A stretch of 11,640 bases of DNA, taken from positions 1-11,640 of the forward strand of contig JAJZLZ010000023.1 of the NCBI GenBank assembly GCA_021850375.1, given 5' to 3'. The translations under genes and the position numbers were made by a program. The number at the start of each line of letters is the position of its first letter. Position 1 is the first letter of the stretch. Below the pieces are notes generated by a model. That model had not been told where the DNA came from. It made no database searches and saw nothing but the letters and a program-made list of their open reading frames with translations. Origin of the DNA: Microcaldota archaeon (GTDB lineage Archaea > Micrarchaeota > Micrarchaeia > Micrarchaeales > Micrarchaeaceae). Of this stretch, positions 6,813 to 11,640 are shown one piece after another.

Positions 6813-7958
6813 TTATTCTATCGTTCCCTTGAATATCTTCATCGCAATAGCAACGCATATTATCGCAAATATCGCGAGTATGCTTATTTGGACAATCGCG
6901 CTGCTAAGAGGATAGTAGCCGCTTATTATCAGGCTCCTCATGCCCGCACTCGAGTATGTCAGCGGGTCTGCTACGCTTAGTGCCGCGAGCCATCCCGGCA
7001 GCGTATTTATGGGAGTTATACCTCCTGATATGAACCATAGAGGCAATCCTGTCATCTGCGCGACTATCGCATAGACCTCCACCTTGTTTATCTTTGATGC
7101 AAGTATTATCGTAATCCCGCTAAAGCCGATGGCAAGAAGAGCTATTATAAGGGTCATCCATAAGTATCCTATCGGGCCTGTTGCAGGGCGCACGCCTAAT
7201 ATCAATGCTATTGCCAGCGCCGCAAAGCCGTATATGATAGACTGCGTAGTCCCGGAGGCTATCTTTCCAAGAACTATCGCCTCTTTTCGAATCGGCGCTA
7301 TCAAGAACGCCTTAAGATTGCCAAGCTGCCTATCTGTTATAAGAGATATGCCGCCGCCGAATATTGAACCAAACACCACGACCATGCTTATTACGCCGGC
7401 TGCTAAATACGCCTCATAGCTACCGGTCGCGCCGGAAACCACATTTTCGCTGACCTGCGGGTTTGAATTGGACTGGGGTATAAATCCCTGCCGCACCGCC
7501 GACGAGGCAGACGCATCTGCGCCAAAGTACGACGCGGCCTGAGTCACAAACTGCAGCGAGTTTCCAAGCCTTGCAAAGCTGTTTGTATAATATAAATCAA
7601 CGCTTGGGGAGCCGGATTTGGTGCCGGGAAAGTTAGGCAGTATCACTACGACCATGTTTATCGAGCCTCCGTCTAGCATCGCAAGCGCGGAAGACTGGCT
7701 GGTGACAGACTTTATAACAACCTGCTTGTTCTGCGAACTTAAATAAGAGACAAATTGCTGAGACTGCGGGTTGTTTGCGTAGTTGACCACCGCTATTGAT
7801 ACGCCCCTAACAAATCCTGATCCTAATGTGCCAAAGAACAACAGTATTATCAGAGGGAATGTTATAGAGCGCACCATGTTGGTGCGGATGTTGCTTTTGA
7901 ATATTAGCATCTCGCGTAGATATATTGTATATGAGTCTCTCAGCAGCCCCATCATCAT
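6813..7958 (-). CDS. ABC-2 type transporter permease
   Basis: A 381-residue permease subunit of an ABC exporter in the cytoplasmic membrane. It has one helix at about 31-50, a large outer loop domain at about 52-183, then five helices at about 184-206, 238-256, 265-288, 294-313 and 352-373. The cytoplasmic segment ITDRQLGNLKAFLIAPIRKE (206-226) matches the conserved ABC-2 motif preceding the third helix, which contacts the ATPase. The topology is that of DrrB-like drug and lipid exporters with an enlarged extracellular loop. The gene overlaps the ATPase stop by four bases. Three ATG codons stand in tandem (7958, 7955, 7952). AGGAG at 7959-7963 lies six bases before the third, so translation may start at 7952; the longest form is listed. 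The substrate cannot be read from the sequence. Confidence 0.88.
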   Translation of the reverse strand: MMMGLLRDSYTIYLREMLIFKSNIRTNMVRSITFPLIILLFFGTLGSGFVRGVSIAVVNYANNPQSQQFVSYLSSQNKQVVIKSVTSQSSALAMLDGGSINMVVVILPNFPGTKSGSPSVDLYYTNSFARLGNSLQFVTQAASYFGADASASSAVRQGFIPQSNSNPQVSENVVSGATGSYEAYLAAGVISMVVVFGSIFGGGISLITDRQLGNLKAFLIAPIRKEAIVLGKIASGTTQSIIYGFAALAIALILGVRPATGPIGYLWMTLIIALLAIGFSGITIILASKINKVEVYAIVAQMTGLPLWFISGGITPINTLPGWLAALSVADPLTYSSAGMRSLIISGYYPLSSAIVQISILAIFAIICVAIAMKIFKGTIE

Positions 7959-8944
7959 CTCCTCATCATTATCTGTGACCTGGCAGATACATTCTCCCCT
8001 GTTGTGTCTCTTAGCTGATTTCCTGTCAGCTTCAAGAACACGTCATCTAGTGTTGGCATGTGCATATTTATTGATATGATAGCAATCTTATTCTTCTGAA
8101 GCGCGGTTGTTATGTTGTTTAGCATCTTAACGGAGTCGCTGCCCATTGGGGCTGATACTTTTTCTGATTTTACTATAGGAGATAGCTTTAGCGACTTTAG
8201 CAGCTTCGCCACCTTCTCCACATTATCAGGCTTTGATATTATCTCGACTACATCTCCTGTTCCAACCATCATCTTAAGCTCTGATGCTGTTCCTATTGCC
8301 TTTATTTTGCCGTGGTCTATAATCGCTATCCTGTTGCATAGAAAATCCGCCTCCTCAAGGTACTGCGTAGTCAATATTGTAGTTATGCCGTTTTCTGAGA
8401 GGCGCTTTATTTCCTCCCATAGGTGGTTTCTGTTTTGTATGTCAAGACCTGTTGTCGGCTCGTCTAGTATTATTATCTTAGGCTTGTGAACCATTGATTT
8501 GACCAACTCCAGCCTGCGCTTCATCCCTCCTGAGAATGTACCGGCCTTCTTGTCTGCAAAATCAATGAGATCAGCGTCCTTTAGTGAATCTTCTACTCTC
8601 CCATTTAGCTCTGATTTATTTACATGGTATAGCTGCGCGAATACCTCAAGGTTCTCTCTTGCAGTCAGCTCCGATTCTACTACAGTCTCCTGGGTCATCA
8701 TACCAATTAGCCTCTTTACCTTGTCCTTGTTATGTTTTATGTCAAGGTTATCTATCGTTATTTTTCCTGAGGTTATTGACAAAAGGCCGAGTATAAGATT
8801 AATCAGCGTGGTCTTGCCCGCGCCATTTGGGCCGAGCAGTCCGAATATCTCCCCTTCCTTCACATCGATGGATACTCCGTCCACTGCCGTGAAGTCCCCA
8901 AAGCGTTTTATGACATTGTCAATCTCAATTATAGGACGTGCCAC
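7955..8944 (-). CDS. ABC transporter ATP-binding protein, DrrA-like
   Basis: A 329-residue ATPase that powers the adjacent permease. Walker A is GPNGAGKTT (38-46, Lys44), the Q-loop Gln is Q85, the signature is FSGGMKRR (137-144), and Walker B is IIILDEPTTGLD (157-168, Glu162). The switch segment is LTTQYLEEAD (191-200), with Gln194 where many ABC proteins have His; this Gln is normal in the DrrA family. A C-terminal regulatory-type extension of about 100 residues (DUF4162-like) includes the usual PTLDDVFLKLTG end motif. The start is GTG at 8942-8944, one base after the stop of the padR-like gene and without its own ribosome binding site, so translation is probably coupled. Typical substrates of the family are drugs, lipids or polysaccharide precursors; here it is unknown. 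Confidence 0.93.
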   Translation of the reverse strand: MARPIIEIDNVIKRFGDFTAVDGVSIDVKEGEIFGLLGPNGAGKTTLINLILGLLSITSGKITIDNLDIKHNKDKVKRLIGMMTQETVVESELTARENLEVFAQLYHVNKSELNGRVEDSLKDADLIDFADKKAGTFSGGMKRRLELVKSMVHKPKIIILDEPTTGLDIQNRNHLWEEIKRLSENGITTILTTQYLEEADFLCNRIAIIDHGKIKAIGTASELKMMVGTGDVVEIISKPDNVEKVAKLLKSLKLSPIVKSEKVSAPMGSDSVKMLNNITTALQKNKIAIISINMHMPTLDDVFLKLTGNQLRDTTGENVSARSQIMMRR

Positions 8945-8945
8945 A

Positions 8946-9323
8946 TCAATCGCTCATTATGTCATTTAGCTCCTTTATCAGATTTTTAAACAGCGCCTTG
9001 GACTGGTTATCCGCATATTTGCCCTTTTTTGTGATCGTATAGTATACCTTCATCTTCCTGTTTTCGACGATGGTCTTAGACTTTATGTACCCTGAACGCT
9101 CCAAAGACTTCATGTTGTTATATATGTCATTTTTGAGCGCCGCTCCGCTCTTCTTTAGCATCATCTGCATGTGAGGATTGTCGAATTTCTCTATGAGCGA
9201 ATACGCATAGGTCTTATGCTTTGCAACGTAATGCAAAATCCTGACCTTCAATATGACATGACGCATGTCCCTGCTTATGAACTTCGACTCCCCTTCGAAC
9301 TCCCGCTTTGATGTTTTTCCCAT
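8946..9323 (-). CDS. PadR-family-like transcriptional regulator
   Basis: A 125-residue winged-helix protein. Residues 20-46 (MRHVILKVRILHYVAKHKTYAYSLIE, split here over two helices) match the first helix and the Y-x-L-I-E segment of PadR proteins. Residues 62-80 hold the recognition helix (IYNNMKSLERSGYI), and 81-102 the wing with YYTITKKGK, the most diagnostic PadR motif. A final helix (107-123) would support dimer formation. It is the first gene of the cluster, with one base between its stop and the ATPase start. PadR proteins commonly repress adjacent exporter genes and release DNA on binding the compound to be exported. The ATG at 9321-9323 has no ribosome binding site, and a promoter-like AT box lies about 20-30 bases upstream, so the mRNA is probably leaderless. 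Confidence 0.82.
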   Translation of the reverse strand: MGKTSKREFEGESKFISRDMRHVILKVRILHYVAKHKTYAYSLIEKFDNPHMQMMLKKSGAALKNDIYNNMKSLERSGYIKSKTIVENRKMKVYYTITKKGKYADNQSKALFKNLIKELNDIMSD

Positions 9324-9331
9324 CGCAATCG

Positions 9332-9370
9332 CATATGGTTTAAAAATAAACCTTAATATTTAATCATATG
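9332..9370 (-). promoter_or_regulatory. Promoter and candidate operator of the padR-like/ABC operon
   Basis: A perfect inverted repeat GGTTTA-AAAA-TAAACC (9337-9352) lies 14 bases upstream of the padR-like start codon and overlaps the AT-rich box that would act as TATA element. It is flanked by two copies of CATATG (9332-9337 and 9365-9370). A second AT box, TTAATATTTAA, lies at 9353-9363. A symmetric site on the promoter of a PadR gene is what autorepression would need. Binding is inferred; the symmetry is directly visible. Confidence 0.5.
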
Positions 9371-9378
9371 CAACATTA

Positions 9379-10911
9379 TTAAGCCTTTCGAATGCTGCCC
9401 TGCTCTTTTGTATATAGCAGCATCCCGTCGAAGAATCTTGCGATCTGTCCTGACCTTATCCCGTATATTGAAACAACCCCCTTCTTGTTGGCAAGCTCTA
9501 TAAGCCGCTGGGTTATTATCCCGTCAAATACGATCGTGCTTGCATTCTTTGCATCCTGCACTTTCTGTATGAGTTCGCGTATTGGCACCTCCTCAATCAT
9601 AGCTCCGCTGGAATCATATATCCTGCCGCGCAGCGTATTGTGCAGTTCAGCAAGAGAGGATATGTAGCGCTCTTCGGGCTCTGGTGAGGATTCTTGAGAG
9701 CCGAAATGAACGTCATTCCCGTTTATGTCCTTGATTGTGACATCAGGCTCAATGTCCTCTATAATTTGGCGATGCGATTCGATCTCGCGCCTTTGAGGCT
9801 CTTTTTGCATTATCTTCCTTGATATCTCAGACGGGCTCATTATATGCTCGCTTGGCATCTCGCGCCTTTGTGGCATTTGGCTGCTGCGCTCTTGGGATTG
9901 GTATGGCTGTGCATATTGCGGCGCATCCTGGCGCGGCTTATCATGGTCTTGAAGCGGACCACGCACCTGCTCTAGATTCGGCCTTGATTGAGACATTCCA
10001 ATCTGTTCGCGCGGAGGCTCGTGCCTATCTCTCTGGTTTCTACCCCTACCTCCAAACTGGCGATCTTCCCCGTTTCTGAGCCTTGATAGCGCTTGTTCTA
10101 TTGGTACCTTTGTGCGCAGCGACTTTATTATGTCCTTTCTCGTCAGCTCCTCAACCTCCTTTCCATCTGGAGCGCGAACGACAAAGTCAACATCGCAAAC
10201 ATTTGACAACCCGCGCATTATCATATCTCCGCCCCTATCTCCATCTAAGAACAATGTCGTCTCCTTTGACTTTGAGAGCTCGATTATCGTCTTTGGTATA
10301 TTTCCTGTGGCTCCTCCGACAGCTATGCAGTTGTTTATATCGTTCTTCAGCAGATTTATAACATCCGCTCTGCCCTCTACTAATATCAGCTCCTCATTAC
10401 CATCTATGTCTGGGCCTGCAGGCAGGTTCTCAGGACCATATGTTGTAACAACGCTAGACTTCACGTCCTCCTCGACTAGCTCGGATATCTCCTTGCTGTC
10501 AGGTATTTCGGTTGTCAATAGGCGCTTTAATAGCTCCTTTGCCCTATTTACGATCTTTCTGCGCTTGTCGTTTCTTGTATCTTCAATTTTTAGAACCTTA
10601 AAGCTCGTCTCAAACGGCCCGACCCTATCGACGGATTCTATTGTTGCGCCTAATATGCAAGTCTCCACCCTTCCAAGAGATGATGGTAGATATAACTTCC
10701 CCATCGTCCTATTACCACTCGGGCTGGTCTCTATTTCTATTCTTCCTATCTTTCCGTTCTTTTGGAGTTCCCTTAAATCTAGTCCTCCTCCAAGCAGACC
10801 TTCGGTCTGTCCAAATACTGCGCCTATAATATCCGGCTTCTCCGCAAGCCCGGATATCTCAAACTGAGCTTCTACCATGTATTTTACTATATCTATGTAC
10901 GTTTTTGCCAT
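9379..10911 (-). CDS. dnaG: Archaeal DnaG-type primase with long central insertion
   Basis: A 510-residue DnaG-like protein; archaeal DnaG has been described both as a primase and as an RNA-exosome component. The N-terminal domain contains the hallmark PDIIGAVFGQTEGLLG (26-41) and LDLRELQKNGKIGRIEIE (44-61). The Toprim domain follows: EELILVEGRADV with catalytic Glu179, and FLDGDRGGD (221-229) with Asp223 and Asp225. From about 285 to 375 there is a low-complexity stretch rich in Gln, Arg, Pro and Glu. The conserved C-terminal domain includes STIVFDGIITQRLIELANKK and ends near residue 500. The family is usually about 400-450 residues, so the stretch accounts for the extra length. AGGT lies six bases before the ATG at 10909-10911, the same spacing as at alba. 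It ends 55 bases before the padR-like gene, which has its own promoter. Confidence 0.93.
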   Translation of the reverse strand: MAKTYIDIVKYMVEAQFEISGLAEKPDIIGAVFGQTEGLLGGGLDLRELQKNGKIGRIEIETSPSGNRTMGKLYLPSSLGRVETCILGATIESVDRVGPFETSFKVLKIEDTRNDKRRKIVNRAKELLKRLLTTEIPDSKEISELVEEDVKSSVVTTYGPENLPAGPDIDGNEELILVEGRADVINLLKNDINNCIAVGGATGNIPKTIIELSKSKETTLFLDGDRGGDMIMRGLSNVCDVDFVVRAPDGKEVEELTRKDIIKSLRTKVPIEQALSRLRNGEDRQFGGRGRNQRDRHEPPREQIGMSQSRPNLEQVRGPLQDHDKPRQDAPQYAQPYQSQERSSQMPQRREMPSEHIMSPSEISRKIMQKEPQRREIESHRQIIEDIEPDVTIKDINGNDVHFGSQESSPEPEERYISSLAELHNTLRGRIYDSSGAMIEEVPIRELIQKVQDAKNASTIVFDGIITQRLIELANKKGVVSIYGIRSGQIARFFDGMLLYTKEQGSIRKA

Positions 10912-10947
10912 TCAATTACCTTGACATGGCTATTAGGAGGAAGTTTT

Positions 10948-11028
10948 TCACGCGCAGTTCGCGCGCAGATATTCCGTAGGCTCTATTTGAGCCATAAGAA
11001 TTAATTGTGAACATGAATTATATATCAT
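10948..11028 (-). CDS. Possible 26-residue upstream ORF in the dnaG leader
   Basis: ATG at 11026-11028 is preceded by AAGGTG (11034-11039) with five bases between, the spacing seen before the Ig-repeat gene. The frame runs 26 codons to TGA at 10948-10950, 36 bases before dnaG. A TATA-like CATATATAAT (complement of 11061-11070) lies at a suitable distance. The product (starting MIYNSCSQLILMAQIEP) resembles nothing I know. An overlapping 32-codon frame (ATG 11014 to TAA 10916) ends four bases before dnaG. Either could be a regulatory upstream ORF, a small protein, or chance. Confidence 0.3.
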   Translation of the reverse strand: MIYNSCSQLILMAQIEPTEYLRANCA

Positions 11029-11202
11029 ATCGGCACCTTCTCCTAAATTGCCATTATCTGATTATATATGTTTAGATAAGGTTAAAAAGGTACCGCCATT
11101 GTACGTAAAACACTAAATTTATACCCGCCTAAGCGCAAGTGGCATCCTCCCAGCCTTAAACTTAATGCACATTTAATACGTCAATATACAAATACTATAA
11201 AC

Positions 11203-11240
11203 ATATATAAAAACCTCATTTATTCTATTAATTTAGTGAT
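11203..11240 (+). promoter_or_regulatory. Promoter and ribosome binding site of the right-edge gene
   Basis: ATATATAAAA (11203-11212) is a strong TATA box; a start about 25 bases downstream, near 11232, would leave a leader of about 12 bases. GTGAT at 11236-11240 stands three bases before the ATG at 11244 and may act as a close-set ribosome binding site. Confidence 0.5.
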
Positions 11241-11243
11241 AAC

Positions 11244-11640
11244 ATGATTAACGGAAACAGATACAGGCAAAATAACAACAATAATAGGAATTCAAACCAT
11301 CCCCGCGGGCACAATAGCTATGTCAAATCGTTGCTAAGGCATAGCGACAACGCTGCAAAGCTGGAATTCATAGATAGCATGGATAAAACTGAAATCATGA
11401 AAATAGGGCCGAAAGGCAAAACACTGCTAAGTAATGCAATAACTTATGGAAATGACATGGTTAGGGCAAATATAATATCAAGATTTGGCATTAATTTTGT
11501 GGTTGAAAAGGGAGAGCTTCAAAATCTAATAAATAGATCAGGCCCAATATTGAGGACCATGGTAGAGGTAGTTTTGCGCGAGAGCGCAAAATCTGCAAAT
11601 TCAGCAATTGAAAGCGCTTTAAGAGCCGACGACCACATAT
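11244..11640 (+). CDS. Uncharacterised protein, truncated by the right window edge
   Basis: An open frame of 132 complete codons starts at ATG 11244 and is still open at the end of the window. The first 30 or so residues are polar and rich in Asn, Arg and His (MINGNRYRQNNNNNRNSNHP), probably disordered and able to touch nucleic acid. From about residue 33 the protein looks helical: LLRHSDNAAKLEFIDSMDK, then GKTLLSNAITYGNDMVRANI, which recalls a pair of ankyrin-type helices, then further Ala/Ser/Glu-rich helices. I do not recognise the family; the ankyrin likeness is weak. A good TATA box upstream supports expression. It is divergent from dnaG across a long intergenic region. Confidence 0.65.
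   Translation, partial: MINGNRYRQNNNNNRNSNHPRGHNSYVKSLLRHSDNAAKLEFIDSMDKTEIMKIGPKGKTLLSNAITYGNDMVRANIISRFGINFVVEKGELQNLINRSGPILRTMVEVVLRESAKSANSAIESALRADDHI

Larger units (their letters stand above)
10912..11243. other. Intergenic region between dnaG and the divergent right-hand gene
   Basis: About 330 bases without a clear gene of normal size. It is mostly AT-rich but has two GC-rich patches: 10951-10993, with hairpins GCGCG-AGTTC-type (10952-10966 area) and GGCTC-TATTT-GAGCC (10979-10993), and 11124-11156. TATA-like boxes stand at 11017-11026 and 11061-11070 (minus strand) and at 11203-11212 (plus strand). I found no tRNA, C/D-box motifs or repeats of CRISPR type in it. GC patches in an AT-rich archaeal intergenic region can mark structured RNA, but no known family was recognised. 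Confidence 0.5.

Noticed and set aside
8487..8520. Gln in place of the switch His of the ABC ATPase (LTTQYLEEAD)
   Set aside because: Gln at this position is the usual state in DrrA-type ATPases, so it is not a sign of inactivity. The segment itself is at about 8345-8375.
8112..8969. Plus-strand open frames of 125 and 156 codons
   Set aside because: Both are antisense to the ABC ATPase gene, whose Walker and signature motifs are intact; their Ser/Phe-rich products look like shadows.
10112..10867. A 251-codon plus-strand open frame
   Set aside because: It is entirely antisense to dnaG, is Ser/Pro-rich and low in sense-like domains, and dnaG shows clear family motifs over the same bases.
10941..10995. 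A tRNA-like stretch with GTTCGCG between GC-rich arms
   Set aside because: No 7-base acceptor stem, anticodon arm or proper T-loop pattern can be assembled around it.
1..11640. CRISPR array or long direct repeats
   Set aside because: No regularly spaced repeats of 20 bases or more were seen on reading the window.

Overview
The window looks like a piece of an archaeal chromosome. The evidence is an Alba chromatin protein, an archaeal DnaG-type primase, an archaeal-style arginyl-tRNA synthetase, a Sec61-beta subunit, TATA-box promoters, and start sites that are either leaderless or preceded by GGTG-type ribosome binding sites. The compact layout, the many lineage-specific proteins of unknown function and the moderate G+C content would fit a small-genome lineage such as Micrarchaeota/DPANN or a Thermoplasma-like acidophile. 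That placement is an inference from impression, not a computed result.

Region 1 (1-880): a hairpin at the left edge resembles the right end of an IS200/IS605-type element. It is followed by a minus-strand four-helix membrane protein and, divergently, a 51-residue Sec61-beta gene. Region 2 (883-3728): a minus-strand protein with an AbrB-like N-terminus and predicted winged-helix segments is divergent from argS on the plus strand. Region 3 (3729-4244): argS and alba converge on an intergenic stretch with two short palindromes and a T-run; alba has the clearest promoter and ribosome binding site of the window.

Region 4 (4245-9352) is a minus-strand gene cluster read right to left: a PadR-like regulator, a DrrA-like ABC ATPase, an ABC-2 permease, a secreted and membrane-anchored protein with four Ig-like (COG1361/CARDB-like) repeats, then an uncharacterised helical protein. 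The first four genes are separated by 1, -4 and 20 nt, so they are very probably one operon. A perfect inverted repeat overlapping the promoter of the padR-like gene suggests autoregulation. The likely reading is a regulated exporter with an extracytoplasmic accessory protein.

Region 5 (9379-11640): dnaG on the minus strand has a long Q/R/P-rich insertion between its Toprim region and its conserved C-terminal domain. It is preceded by a roughly 330-base intergenic region holding putative small upstream ORFs, hairpins and a GC-rich patch. Beyond that, an unrecognised plus-strand gene runs off the right edge. No rRNA, tRNA or CRISPR array was recognised.
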